NCBI GenBank assembly: GCA_937859595.1
Contig: CALMAH010000029.1
Coordinates: 1-64,000 of the forward strand
DNA length: 64,000 nucleotides
Direction of reading: 5' to 3'
Source of the DNA: an uncultured Acidobacteriota bacterium
Lineage (GTDB): Bacteria; Acidobacteriota; Blastocatellia; Pyrinomonadales; Pyrinomonadaceae
A model generated the notes under the pieces. The model did not search any database, had not been told where the DNA came from, and worked only from the letters and a program-made list of their open reading frames with translations. A program made the position numbers and the translations under genes. Of the stretch, positions 17,017 to 25,998 are shown in pieces. Position 1 is the first letter of the stretch. The number at the start of each line of letters is the position of its first letter.

Positions 17017-18127
17017 ATGGAACTCACAGAACTACAAACAAAATACGAAGAGATAAAAGAGAAGGTCGGCCAACTCGGGAGGTATCTTTGACGCCCCGGG
17101 CAAAGAGAAAGAGGTTGCCGAGCTAGAGTCAAAGATATCCGAGCCGGGTTTTTGGGACGATCAGGAAGCGGCTCAAAAGTTGGTAAAGCAGCGAAGCCGG
17201 CTGGAAAACGCGATAGAACAGCAGAGAGATTTTGAGACGGGTGTTTCGGATGCCGAGGTGCTTTTTGATTTTGCAAAGACCGACCCGGAATCGGCCGCCG
17301 AGCTTGAGACGTTGATAATCAGGCTCGAACGCGAGGTGGCCGCCGCAGAAACGGAAAGCCTGCTATCAGGCGAGACGGACGCAAACAACGCCATCTGTTC
17401 GATACAGGCAGGTGCAGGCGGAACCGACGCGCAGGACTTCGCCCAGATGCTTCTGCGAATGTATCTGCGGTGGGCTGAGCGGAAAGGCTTTAAGGTAGAG
17501 ATACTAGACGAGCAGCCGGGCAGCGAGGCGGGCATTAAATCCGCCACATTCCGGGTTGAAGGCGATTATGCTTATGGGCTCTTGGCGGCCGAGGCAGGTG
17601 TCCATCGCCTGGTACGCATCTCTCCATTTAATGCAGGCGGCAGCCGCGAGACCTCTTTTGCGTCGTTCTTTGTCTCGCCCGAAATAGACGAGGATATAGA
17701 GGTAGATATACAGGACAAGGATCTTCGCGTCGATACGTACCGCTCGTCCGGCGCGGGCGGCCAGCATGTGAATGTTACGGACAGCGCAGTAAGGATAACG
17801 CACATCCCGACAAATATTGTGGTAACCTGCCAGAACCAGCGTTCGCAGATACAAAACCGAATGGTTGCGATGCAGGTGCTGCGGTCGAAACTCTACGAAC
17901 TGGAACTGGAAAAACGGCGTGCAGGCGCCGCCGAGCTTGAGGCAGGCAAGTTGGACATATCGTTCGGTTCGCAGATACGAAACTATGTGCTTCATCCGTA
18001 TCGTCTCGTAAAGGACACGCGGACAAAATTTGAACTCACAGATGTGGACGCCGTACTGGATGGTGAGATCGACGAGTTTATAAAGGTGTTCCTGCAATTC
18101 AAAAAGAGCGAACAGGCGGCGGCCTAG
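17017..18127 (+). CDS. prfB: Peptide chain release factor 2, with programmed +1 frameshift
   Basis: RF2 releases peptides at UGA and UAA codons. The frame from ATG 17017 runs 24 codons to CTT-TGA at 17086-17091, and translation resumes at 17090 in the +1 frame to 18127, giving about 369 residues. The shift site is textbook: GGGAGG three nt before CTT, then TGAC. This lets RF2 level control its own synthesis. Downstream are the SPF stop-recognition tripeptide (ISPFNAGG) and the catalytic GGQ loop (GAGGQHVN). The coding sequence should be joined 17017-17088 and 17090-18127. Its partner RF1 lies at 56719-57795. Confidence 0.97.
17077..17092 (+). promoter_or_regulatory. prfB recoding site (SD-like element plus CTT-TGA-C)
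   Basis: GGGAGG at 17077-17082 pairs with the 16S 3' end in the elongating ribosome and drives the +1 slip on CTT at the in-frame TGA (17089-17091). The layout matches the conserved prfB frameshift signal. Confidence 0.95.
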
Positions 18128-18148
18128 CTGGCCGACGGTTTCCGAAAG

Positions 18149-20656
18149 ATGAAAGTCTGCCCGACATGCAAAAAGACCTATAAGGACGAAGGGCTGAACT
18201 ACTGCCTTGACGACGGGGCCACTCTGCTTCAAAAGGGCTCGAAAGGCGTGCGGACGTCGCGGCTCAACGAAGTGGTGGCTTTGGCGGTGGGCGCGCTTGC
18301 CGTGCTTATCTTTCTTTCGCTTGTCTCGTATAACTCGAGCGACCCGTCGTTCAATACGGCGACCTCCGAACGGGTGCGGAATTGGATCGGAGTCGTTGGT
18401 TCGCATACGGCCGACCTTCTGCTGCAGGCTGCTGGGCTGGTCTCATACGTGTTTCCACTGCTGCTGGGGCTTATCGCGTGGCGCGTATTCAACTCGGAAG
18501 ATCTGCGGCCGCGCTGGTATCGCGTTCTCGGGTTTCTGCTTTTTGTCGCAGCTCTTGGCGGGCTTATCAATCTGGCCGTTTCGACCGGGTGGCGGGGTGG
18601 GGTCATCGGCGAATTCTTCGCGGTCTATACGACCTATATGCTTTCGACCATCGGTGCGACGATCCTGCTTTCGACGTTGTTCCTTGCTTCTTTGCTGATG
18701 ATCTCTGATCTCAGCTTTCTTGGGCTGTGGGGCCATTTTGAGGTGGCCAGAGACAATTTCCGGATCCGTCTCGACGAATGGAAAGAGAAACGCCGAAAGG
18801 AAAAAGAAGCCGAGACTGCGCTGGCACGCGAGCGTATGGAGAAACGCCGCGAGAGGCGCACGGCCGAGCCTCCAACGATAGTCGTCGCCGAACCCAAGAC
18901 GAAGTCTGCCGGAAAGGGCAAGACCATGGCCGCGACCGGCGACGAACTCTTCAGGACAATGCCCGATGCACTGGCAGGGCAGGATGACGAACCGATACCG
19001 CCGACGATAGCCGTTCCGGATGTCACGCCAATGGAAACTGCGGAAACCGTAGCCGCGGCGGCATCGGGGTCCGGCGAAATACCTATAAGCGCACGTCCGG
19101 CGACAGGAGATCTGAACCCCGAGTCGGACGGTGAACTTTCGAACGACGAAGCGGAGCCGACCGTTTCGGGCGAGATGGGTCGATTTGAGAATTATATCCT
19201 GCCGACGCCCGAGTTTCTCCATGAATCGCCGCCGAAGATCGAGCAGAAAGAGAACGAGATGCTCGACATCGCTCGTCTTCTTGTCGAGAGGACGAAGGAG
19301 TTCAACGTCGCCGGGAAGGTTGAGCATATCTTCCCGGGCCCGGTGGTGACGACCTATGAGTTCAAACCGGCACCTGGCGTGAAGTATTCGCGCGTTACGG
19401 GTTTGGTGGACGACCTGTGCCTTGCGCTCAAGGCTGAGTCGATCCGGATCGACCGCATACCGGGCAAGGCGTTTGTCGGTATAGAGGTGCCAAACAAAAA
19501 ACGCGAGACGATATATCTCCGCGATGTGATCGAATCCAAGAAATTCAAGGGATCGGATTCGCTGCTGACCATCGGATTGGGCAAAACAATAGACGGACTG
19601 AATTATGTTACGGATCTTGCAAAGATGCCACACCTGCTGATAGCCGGTGCGACCGGGGCGGGTAAATCGGTCGGTGTTAACGCGATCGTCGTCTCGATTC
19701 TCTACAAAGCAAAGCCGGACGAGGTGAAGTTCATTATGGTCGATCCGAAGCGGCTCGAACTCGGCGTTTATGCAGACATTCCACATCTGGCGACGCCGAT
19801 AATCACCGACCCGAAACGCGCCGCCATCTCTCTGAAATGGGCTGTGACCGAGATGGAGCGGAGGTATAAGGACCTGGCCGGTTACGGCGTCAGAAACATC
19901 GACGGCTATAACACAGAAGCGAAGCGCCGAAATTCGCTGGAGATATGGGACGAGAACGGCGAACCTCACCGCACATTGCCGTATATCGTCATCATTATCG
20001 ATGAACTCGCCGATCTGATGATGGTAAGCGGAAAGGACGTGGAGGAATCGATCACAAGGCTGGCGCAAATGGCGAGGGCGGTCGGCATACACCTCGTGCT
20101 TGCTACGCAGCGGCCCTCGGTTGACGTGATAACGGGGCTGATAAAGGCTAATTTCCCGGCGCGGATATCGTTCCGTGTTTCGTCCAAGGTGGATTCGCGG
20201 ACCATCATCGACAGCAACGGCGCAGAGGGCCTGCTGGGCCGCGGCGATATGCTCTTTCTACCCCCCGCTACGTCGCAGGTTGTCCGTGTGCACGGGGCAT
20301 ACGTTGATGAGAAAGAGATCGCAAAGATCGTGGAGCACATAAAGGCACAGGGCCGGCCGGAATACGACACCTCGATCACGAAGAGCGAAGAAGAGATGGA
20401 CGACGGGGGCGATCTGCCTGGCCGCCGCGACCCTCTGTTCTGGGACGCTCTGAAATGTGTGATCAATGCGAGGCGTGGTTCGACATCTCTATTGCAGCGC
20501 CATCTTCGGATCGGTTACGGACGCGCCGCAGCAATACTCGACGCGATGGTCAAGGAAGGATACATCGGCGAGATGGACGGTTCGACACGCGCTCGGCCGG
20601 TACTGCAAAAGGCCTACGACGATCTTCAGGACATGATGGAAATGGAAAATGCCTAG
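18149..20656 (+). CDS. ftsK: DNA translocase FtsK/SpoIIIE with N-terminal zinc ribbon
   Basis: The hexameric ATPase pumps chromosome ends through the division septum toward XerCD/dif. The 835-residue protein has four membrane segments (residues about 40-190), a long charged linker (about 200-350), an FtsK motor with Walker A GATGAGKS and Walker B VIIIDELADLMM, and a C-terminal winged-helix gamma domain (LLQRHLRIGYGRAA). The first 30 residues, CPTCKKTY...YCLDDG, are a small zinc-ribbon-like module not normally found on FtsK. It follows prfB by 21 nt and may be co-transcribed. Confidence 0.95.
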   Translation: MKVCPTCKKTYKDEGLNYCLDDGATLLQKGSKGVRTSRLNEVVALAVGALAVLIFLSLVSYNSSDPSFNTATSERVRNWIGVVGSHTADLLLQAAGLVSYVFPLLLGLIAWRVFNSEDLRPRWYRVLGFLLFVAALGGLINLAVSTGWRGGVIGEFFAVYTTYMLSTIGATILLSTLFLASLLMISDLSFLGLWGHFEVARDNFRIRLDEWKEKRRKEKEAETALARERMEKRRERRTAEPPTIVVAEPKTKSAGKGKTMAATGDELFRTMPDALAGQDDEPIPPTIAVPDVTPMETAETVAAAASGSGEIPISARPATGDLNPESDGELSNDEAEPTVSGEMGRFENYILPTPEFLHESPPKIEQKENEMLDIARLLVERTKEFNVAGKVEHIFPGPVVTTYEFKPAPGVKYSRVTGLVDDLCLALKAESIRIDRIPGKAFVGIEVPNKKRETIYLRDVIESKKFKGSDSLLTIGLGKTIDGLNYVTDLAKMPHLLIAGATGAGKSVGVNAIVVSILYKAKPDEVKFIMVDPKRLELGVYADIPHLATPIITDPKRAAISLKWAVTEMERRYKDLAGYGVRNIDGYNTEAKRRNSLEIWDENGEPHRTLPYIVIIIDELADLMMVSGKDVEESITRLAQMARAVGIHLVLATQRPSVDVITGLIKANFPARISFRVSSKVDSRTIIDSNGAEGLLGRGDMLFLPPATSQVVRVHGAYVDEKEIAKIVEHIKAQGRPEYDTSITKSEEEMDDGGDLPGRRDPLFWDALKCVINARRGSTSLLQRHLRIGYGRAAAILDAMVKEGYIGEMDGSTRARPVLQKAYDDLQDMMEMENA

Positions 20657-20707
20657 TGCGGAAACGCAAGGTGTTGCAGCGGCCTTGGCCACTGAGCGGA
20701 TAAGCGG

Positions 20708-20746
20708 TTTTCCACAAAAACTGTGGAAAAGCGGGCCATTTCCACA
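20708..20746. promoter_or_regulatory. Three clustered TTTTCCACA-type boxes (DnaA-box-like) forming alternative hairpins
   Basis: TTTTCCACA (20708-20716), its inverse TGTGGAAAA (20722-20730) and ATTTCCACA (20738-20746) lie within 40 bp in the ftsK-comEA gap. Each differs by one or two bases from the DnaA box TTATCCACA. Box 2 can pair with either box 1 or box 3, so they could also be competing RNA hairpins after ftsK. Confidence 0.4.
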
Positions 20747-20820
20747 ATGTTAATTCGTTCAAGTAATTGTAACATGGACACTTCTAGCATTTTGCACAAA
20801 TCTGCGGCAATTTGACGGCG

Positions 20821-21153
20821 ATGCTTCGAGGGCCGACGACCTCAAAATACTTATGTCCATACCGGGCTGCGATGTTAGCTGCAGTCGTCATTATCGCGTT
20901 CGGATGCGGCACGGTTCACAATAACGAACTCGCCGGAGAAATACCCCGTCCGAGAGCGCATACCATTAACATAAATACAGCCACGGCAGACGAACTTAGA
21001 GAGTTGCCCCACATCGGTGAGAAACTCGCGGAACGGATAGTGAATTATCGCGAGACCTACGGCGGTTTTCAGCGCCCCGAAGAATTGATGATGGTTGACG
21101 GTATAAGCGATACGCGGTTTCGAAACATGCGCCATTTGATAAGTGTCGAATAA
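20821..21153 (+). CDS. comEA: ComEA-like helix-hairpin-helix DNA-binding lipoprotein
   Basis: This 110-residue protein has an N-terminal hydrophobic signal ending AFGC, a plausible lipobox. The second half is a double helix-hairpin-helix: ININTATADELRELPHIGEKLAERIV, then GGFQRPEELMMVDGI. In transformation systems ComEA binds incoming double-stranded DNA in the periplasm. The stop overlaps the start of comEC by 11 bases, so the two are coupled. The start is uncertain: ATG 20821 and TTG 20812 both lack a clear ribosome site. Confidence 0.85.
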   Translation: MLRGPTTSKYLCPYRAAMLAAVVIIAFGCGTVHNNELAGEIPRPRAHTININTATADELRELPHIGEKLAERIVNYRETYGGFQRPEELMMVDGISDTRFRNMRHLISVE

Positions 21154-23869
21154 ACCGATCAGAGATGAGTCCGCTGAAGCGACGGCGCGTGTCGCGTCAG
21201 ATCCGCTGGTCTGGCTGGCGGCCGCATTTGCCACAGGTATTGTTGTCGGTGGGCGAACGGAGGCCGGCTTTGTCGGTTGGGTGGCGCTGCTGGCGGTGTG
21301 TCTTCTCGGAGTGTTTCTATTGGCGGCACGCCGTGCCGGGATGCTGCTGCTTATTGCTGTGTTTATCGCGGCCGGCGGTGCGTCATACAGTCTTGAGCAA
21401 ACGAGCGTTCGCCCCGAGAGGTTGCGGCGGATCTACGACGAGGGCCGGGTAGAGTCGGGCGAGCCGGTGCGAATGAACGGCACCGTCTCGGGTTCTCCGG
21501 AACCCGCGTACGGCGGACAGTTCGTAACCGTCGCGGCCGAATCGATCGAACACAAGGGCCGATCGATGTCGGTTGCCGGACTTGCACGTGTTTTCGTAGT
21601 GACGCCTTCGCAAGAAGCCGAGCAAGACCTCGCCGAATTCCGTCTGCGGTCGGGCAGCCCGGTGATGATAAATTGCAGGCTTGAACGCGAGGATCGATAC
21701 CTCAATCCCGGCGTTGTCCCGAGGCGGCAATTGCTTGATCAGCAGGGGATCGACGCAACATGCTCGCTCAAAAGCCCGCTTCTGATACAAAGGACCGGGA
21801 CCGACGGATTTCCGGACCCGCTGGGCTTTGCGAGAGATATAAGGTCGCGGCTGATCGAAGAAGTGCGAACCCGGTTCAGCAGCGAGACGGCGGGAGTGCT
21901 CGCTGCCGCTACGCTGGGCGACAAATATTTTCTTGATCGCCGGACGGCTACGCTGTTTCGCGAAGGCGGGACGTTCCACCTGCTGGTGATCTCGGGGCTG
22001 CACATAACGTTTCTCGGCGGTCTGGTGCTGCTTGTGATGAGGTCGGCGACAGGGAATCGCTGGCTTCAGTTTGCCGTTACGATCCCCATCCTGTGGGCCT
22101 ATTCGATCGCCGTCGGGGCCGAGGCACCTGTGATCAGGGCGTGCCTGATGTTCACGGCGGTGCTCCTTGGACACGTTCTGATGCGAAATGCCTCGCCGCT
22201 GAATACCCTGGGCCTGTGCGCTCTTTTGTTGCTTGCGTGGCGGCCGAGCGATCTTTTCACCCCATCGTTTCAACTGACCTTCGCCAGCGTGGTAGGCATT
22301 GTAGGATTCGGGTTTCCGTTGGTCGGGAGCCTGCGGGCGATAGGCTCGTGGATGCCGACCGCCAAACGCCCCTTTCCGCCGAATGCCGGACGCCGGTTAA
22401 GGCGTTCATGCGAAGCGATCTATTGGAACAACGCTGCGTGGGAGATCAATGTCGGGCGACAGACGTGGTCCGCGCGGCTATTCAAGGAATCGCTCTTTCG
22501 CGGCAGGCTCCCGGACACGTTGCGGAGATGGACGTCGTACGCGATCGAAGGAATGATCGTCTCCTTCGCTGTGCAACTATGGCTGTTGCCGCTGATGGTG
22601 TTCTATTTTCACCGGGTCACATTCGCCGGCGTGGTGCTCAACCTGTGGGTGGGGACGCTGCTTGCGATGCAGAGCCTGGCGGCGTTTGCGGCCATTATTC
22701 TGGGAAGTATCGCCGAGTTGCCGGCAGTGCCGTTTGTTGAGATCACCGAATTGCTCAACCGCATCATGACCGCGGTCCCGGGGTTGATGGTCGATCTCGG
22801 TTGGGCCAGCACCCGTGTGCCGATCTATCGCGGAACGGGAAGCGCGTTCTATCTTGTCTATTTCGTTCCGCTGATATTCTTGGCCGCGGCGGCTGCGAGA
22901 TGGGAGAGAGGGCTTTTTGCTCGGCCTTCTGAAAAGCCGAAAGGCGTTACGCTCATGGCGGTTGGGTCGGCGGCAGCGGCTGTCGCAATCGGGGCCTTAA
23001 TACTGTTCCATCCCTTTAGCAGCCCAAGGGCCGACGGCGAGTTGACGGTCGAATTTCTCGACGTAGGGCAGGGCGACGCCGTGTTCGTCACATTTCCGGA
23101 TGGACGGACAATGCTGGTGGACGCCGGCGGACGCCCGAATTACAATCGTCCAGCGAATGACGAGGACGAAGAGATATTCGAACCCGACATTATGCGGATC
23201 GGCGAAGGCGTGGTCTCAGAGTTTCTTTGGGAGCGGGGCTATAGCCGGGTTGACATTTTGGCGGCGAGCCACGCTCACGCGGACCACGAACAGGGGCTGG
23301 TGGACGTGGCCGGAAATTTCCGTGTCTCGGCCGTTTATCTTTCAACGCTTCACGGCGAATCCGAAGACACGATCGGGCTGCTTGGCTGGACGCAGCGTCA
23401 GGGTGCGGAGCTGATAATTCTCGAGGCCGGGCACGAAATGGAGATCGGCGGGGTGCTGGTCGAAGTGCTCTACCCGCCCACCGGGCTTGATCGCGAAAAG
23501 CTTGCGGTCAACGACCGCTCGCTTGTCCTGCGGCTGACCTATGGGGACAGGACCTTTCTGCTGACGGGTGATATCGAAGCGGAAGGGGAAAGATGGCTGG
23601 TGGAACAAGGCGTGCTGAGAATGACGGACGTGGTTAAGGTGCCGCATCACGGCAGCAGGACTTCGTCCTCTGCCGAATTTGTTGCGGCAGTAGCGGCCGA
23701 TCATGCCGTGATACCGGTCGGGCGACGTTCACCCTATGGGCACCCGCACCCTGAGGTGGTCGAACGCTGGCTCAACGCCGGTGCCAGGCTCCGGACGACC
23801 GGCGAAAAAGGCGCAATCAGATTCACAACAGACGGCTATTTCCTTACCGTGCAACACTTTGTGCCGTGA
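21143..23869 (+). CDS. comEC: ComEC/Rec2 DNA-uptake channel
   Basis: ComEC carries single-stranded DNA across the inner membrane during natural transformation. The 908-residue protein starts at GTG 21143 inside the end of comEA. It has an N-terminal membrane/OB part (residues about 20-220), a competence-domain membrane core with the ISGLHITF motif (around 285), and a C-terminal metallo-beta-lactamase-like domain from about 635: FLDVGQGDA, then SHAHADHE, then VPHHGSRTSS. These metal-binding motifs are intact, so it may act as the nuclease that degrades the second strand. Together with comEA it implies DNA uptake ability. Confidence 0.95.
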   Translation: MSNKPIRDESAEATARVASDPLVWLAAAFATGIVVGGRTEAGFVGWVALLAVCLLGVFLLAARRAGMLLLIAVFIAAGGASYSLEQTSVRPERLRRIYDEGRVESGEPVRMNGTVSGSPEPAYGGQFVTVAAESIEHKGRSMSVAGLARVFVVTPSQEAEQDLAEFRLRSGSPVMINCRLEREDRYLNPGVVPRRQLLDQQGIDATCSLKSPLLIQRTGTDGFPDPLGFARDIRSRLIEEVRTRFSSETAGVLAAATLGDKYFLDRRTATLFREGGTFHLLVISGLHITFLGGLVLLVMRSATGNRWLQFAVTIPILWAYSIAVGAEAPVIRACLMFTAVLLGHVLMRNASPLNTLGLCALLLLAWRPSDLFTPSFQLTFASVVGIVGFGFPLVGSLRAIGSWMPTAKRPFPPNAGRRLRRSCEAIYWNNAAWEINVGRQTWSARLFKESLFRGRLPDTLRRWTSYAIEGMIVSFAVQLWLLPLMVFYFHRVTFAGVVLNLWVGTLLAMQSLAAFAAIILGSIAELPAVPFVEITELLNRIMTAVPGLMVDLGWASTRVPIYRGTGSAFYLVYFVPLIFLAAAAARWERGLFARPSEKPKGVTLMAVGSAAAAVAIGALILFHPFSSPRADGELTVEFLDVGQGDAVFVTFPDGRTMLVDAGGRPNYNRPANDEDEEIFEPDIMRIGEGVVSEFLWERGYSRVDILAASHAHADHEQGLVDVAGNFRVSAVYLSTLHGESEDTIGLLGWTQRQGAELIILEAGHEMEIGGVLVEVLYPPTGLDREKLAVNDRSLVLRLTYGDRTFLLTGDIEAEGERWLVEQGVLRMTDVVKVPHHGSRTSSSAEFVAAVAADHAVIPVGRRSPYGHPHPEVVERWLNAGARLRTTGEKGAIRFTTDGYFLTVQHFVP

Positions 23870-23892
23870 ACGAAGGGCTCGGTTTGAGAACG

Positions 23893-23930
23893 AAAAAGCC
23901 CGGAAGATCCGGTTACCAGACCTTACGGGC
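23893..23930 (-). terminator. Intrinsic terminator of sRNA B
   Basis: A 14-pair interrupted stem (23898-23930) is followed by a T5 tract (23893-23897) on the minus strand. Read on the plus strand the same stem could slow read-through from comEC but has no T-tract. Confidence 0.8.
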
Positions 23931-23951
23931 GTTCCTTCAGTTGTCCTATAT
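23893..23951 (-). ncRNA. Candidate small RNA B (about 58 nt)
   Basis: The gene has its own promoter (next entry), an unstructured 5' part containing AGGACAACTGAAGGAACGC (23929-23947 read on the minus strand) and a strong terminator hairpin. The hairpin spans 23898-23930: a 5-bp GCCCG/CGGGC stem, one mismatch, then nine further pairs including G-U and a UAA loop, followed by five U residues. A seed plus Rho-independent terminator is the layout of trans-acting sRNAs. No open frame fits. It is encoded opposite to comEC in the comEC-purH gap. No known RNA family was recognised. Confidence 0.6.
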
Positions 23952-23957
23952 GTGGGT

Positions 23958-23986
23958 ATCATAGAAGAACCAGACCACAATGTCAA
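23958..23986 (-). promoter_or_regulatory. Strong sigma-70 promoter of sRNA B
   Basis: On the minus strand TTGACA (23981-23986), 17 bp, TATGAT (23958-23963). It has a perfect -35, a one-mismatch -10 and ideal spacing. Confidence 0.8.
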
Positions 23987-24028
23987 GTATTTGTTAAAGT
24001 TTTACATTAACAAACATGTTTTAACGAT

Positions 24029-25684
24029 TCAGTGCTTGAAATGGCGAATCCCCGTAAAGGCCATCACGATACCGTGCTCATCTGCGGCGAGGATGGATTC
24101 GTCGTCTTTTATCGAGCCTCCGGGCTGGATCACTGCGGAAACGCCCATTCTTGCCGCCTCGTCCACATTGTCGCGAAACGGGAAAAAAGCGTCGGACGCT
24201 AGCACGGATCCCGCCACCGGGAGTTCAAAACGTTCGGCGCGCATCGCGGCTATCCTTACCGAATCGACACGGTTCATCTGCCCCGCACCAACGCCGATGG
24301 TCCGTCCACCCGAAGCGAGCACGATGGCATTTGACCGCACGTGCTTACAGACCGTCCAGGCAAATAGCATCTCACGCACCTGGCTGTCGGTCGGCTGCCT
24401 CCGGGAGACGATGTTCAATCCTTCGGATGTAAGACGGTGGGTGTCGAAGTCCTGCACGAGAAACCCGCCGGAGATCTGCTTGTGTTCAAAACGTCCCGCG
24501 CTCGCCCGTGAACATCGGAGCACCCGGAGATTTTTTTTCGTGCTCAAGATCTCGAACGCGTCATCGTCGTAAGCCGGAGCGATGACCACTTCGGTAAAGA
24601 CCTCGATCACGGCCTCCGCAGACTCGCGATCGACCCTGTTATTGAAAGCCACAATGCCGCCGAACGCCGAGACAGGATCCGTGGAAAGTGCACGCCTGTA
24701 GGCTTCGACGTTGGATCCGCCGAGCCCAACCCCGGAGGGGTTTGTGTGCTTGATGATGGCGACGGCCAGGTCGTCAAAGTCAGAGACCAGGCTCCACGCA
24801 GCGTCGGCATCGATGTAGTTGTTGAACGACATCTCCTTGCCGTGAAGTTTTTCGGCATGAGCGATGCCGCCGGTGCTGTCGCCGGCGTAAAGAGCGGCTT
24901 TCTGATGTGGATTTTCACCATAACGAAGATCGGACAGGCGTTCGAGCCCGAGATTGATGGAACCGGGGAGGCCTTTACCGGCACCACCATCTTCTTCCTG
25001 ATCTTCATCGAGCGATTCGGATTCGATAAAGATAAGCCCTCCGAGCGGGTTAAGCGGTTCGAGAGACTCAAGGTCGCTTTCGGAAAGCTGCCGTGCCAAA
25101 TATGACGAGATCGCAAGGTCATAAGAGGCCGTTCGAGTAAAGGCGAGTGTCGCGAGCCGACGCCGGGTGGCAAGTGAGACGGAACCCTCGTTGGCGGACA
25201 TTTCTTCGAGGATCTCCGGGTACAGAAGAGGGTCTGTGACTACCGCAACATCGCGCCAGTTCTTCGATGCCGAGCGGATCATCGCCGGGCCGCCGATATC
25301 AATGTTCTCGATGGCTTCTTCGAGCGAGACATTTGCTTTCGCAACGGTCTGCTCGAACGGGTATAGGTTTATCACGACCATGTCGATCGGCTCGATACCG
25401 TGTTCAGACATCGACTCCGCGTGCCCGGCATTATCGCGCAGTGCGAGCAGGGCACCGTGGATGGCCGGGTGGAGCGTCTTTACTCGCCCATCCATCATTT
25501 CGGGAAATCCGGTGACGTCTGATACGTCTCTTACGTCGATGCCCGCTTCGCGGAGCATTCGTGCGGTTCCGCCGGTCGAGATGATCTCGACGCCAAACTC
25601 CGCGAGGGAACGTGCGAACTCGGCCGCCCCATCCTTGTCGGATAGGCTGATCAATGCCCGCTTGATCTTTCTAACGCTAGTCAT
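24029..25684 (-). CDS. purH: Bifunctional AICAR transformylase / IMP cyclohydrolase
   Basis: PurH carries out the last two steps of IMP synthesis. The 551-residue protein has an N-terminal MGS-like cyclohydrolase domain (ALISLSDKDG, TGGTARMLREAG, GRVKTLHP) and a C-terminal transformylase domain with KHTNPSGVG, AFGGIVAFN and CKHVRSNAIVLA. Between them (residues about 215-240) lies an acidic and Gly-rich insertion, EDQEEDGGAGKG, longer than usual. It is transcribed alone on the minus strand. Its 5' leader holds a structured element with a terminator about 200 nt before the start. Confidence 0.96.
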   Translation of the reverse strand: MTSVRKIKRALISLSDKDGAAEFARSLAEFGVEIISTGGTARMLREAGIDVRDVSDVTGFPEMMDGRVKTLHPAIHGALLALRDNAGHAESMSEHGIEPIDMVVINLYPFEQTVAKANVSLEEAIENIDIGGPAMIRSASKNWRDVAVVTDPLLYPEILEEMSANEGSVSLATRRRLATLAFTRTASYDLAISSYLARQLSESDLESLEPLNPLGGLIFIESESLDEDQEEDGGAGKGLPGSINLGLERLSDLRYGENPHQKAALYAGDSTGGIAHAEKLHGKEMSFNNYIDADAAWSLVSDFDDLAVAIIKHTNPSGVGLGGSNVEAYRRALSTDPVSAFGGIVAFNNRVDRESAEAVIEVFTEVVIAPAYDDDAFEILSTKKNLRVLRCSRASAGRFEHKQISGGFLVQDFDTHRLTSEGLNIVSRRQPTDSQVREMLFAWTVCKHVRSNAIVLASGGRTIGVGAGQMNRVDSVRIAAMRAERFELPVAGSVLASDAFFPFRDNVDEAARMGVSAVIQPGGSIKDDESILAADEHGIVMAFTGIRHFKH

Positions 25685-25879
25685 AAGAATTATGCCGCAA
25701 GGCGGAAACCAAGATCGATCATCAGAAAAGCAGTATCAGCTTCTACGGTTCTTTTAATGATCTCTTCGCGAGTTTTGCGCCTTTGCTGAGAAGAAAGCAG
25801 TTTCTCGCAAAGAGACAAAGAACGCAAAGGAAGAAAAATAAGAACGAAATTCCTTAATTCGGAAGCCGGAACAGAGCGC

Positions 25880-25904
25880 AAAAAAACGGCCCTGATAGAC
25901 CGTT
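25880..25904 (-). terminator. Intrinsic terminator inside the purH leader
   Basis: On the minus strand AACGGTC (25898-25904) pairs with GGCCGTT (25885-25891) around a 6-nt loop, followed by a long T-tract (25880-25886). It lies about 195 nt upstream of purH, so purH transcription must pass it or start after it. Confidence 0.75.
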
Positions 25905-25970
25905 GTGGCCTGGCGAAGGTTTTAGGCAAACCCCTGCCTGCCGTCACCATCCCGTATAAAAGGCCGCATT
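25880..25970 (-). promoter_or_regulatory. Structured purH leader: candidate attenuator or riboswitch
   Basis: A possible promoter (TTGCGG, 17 bp, TAAAAT on the minus strand, about 25969-25997) precedes a GC-rich segment with nested complementarity (UGG/CCA, GGC/GCC, AGG/CCU and AGGCA/UGCCU alternatives) and then the terminator. A folded domain plus terminator before a purine gene is typical of riboswitch control. I could not match it to the ZTP (pfl) consensus with confidence. It could also be a free short RNA. Confidence 0.4.
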
Positions 25971-25998
25971 TTAAGGAAAACGGCGGTGGGCCGCAATC

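Noticed and set aside
18443..20092. 549-codon frame on the minus strand opposite ftsK
   Set aside because: It is a shadow of ftsK: Arg/His-rich, no domain, no start signal.
20708..20746. Chromosomal origin of replication
   Set aside because: Only three imperfect DnaA-like boxes, no AT-rich unwinding region and no dnaA or dnaN nearby.
25690..25950. 86-codon minus-strand frame before purH
   Set aside because: It overlaps the intrinsic terminator and structured leader and has no protein-like pattern.
25905..25970. ZTP (pfl) riboswitch before purH
   Set aside because: The position is right, but the conserved core and the 3' CCGCCUGGGC-type element could not be matched, so it is listed only as an unclassified leader.
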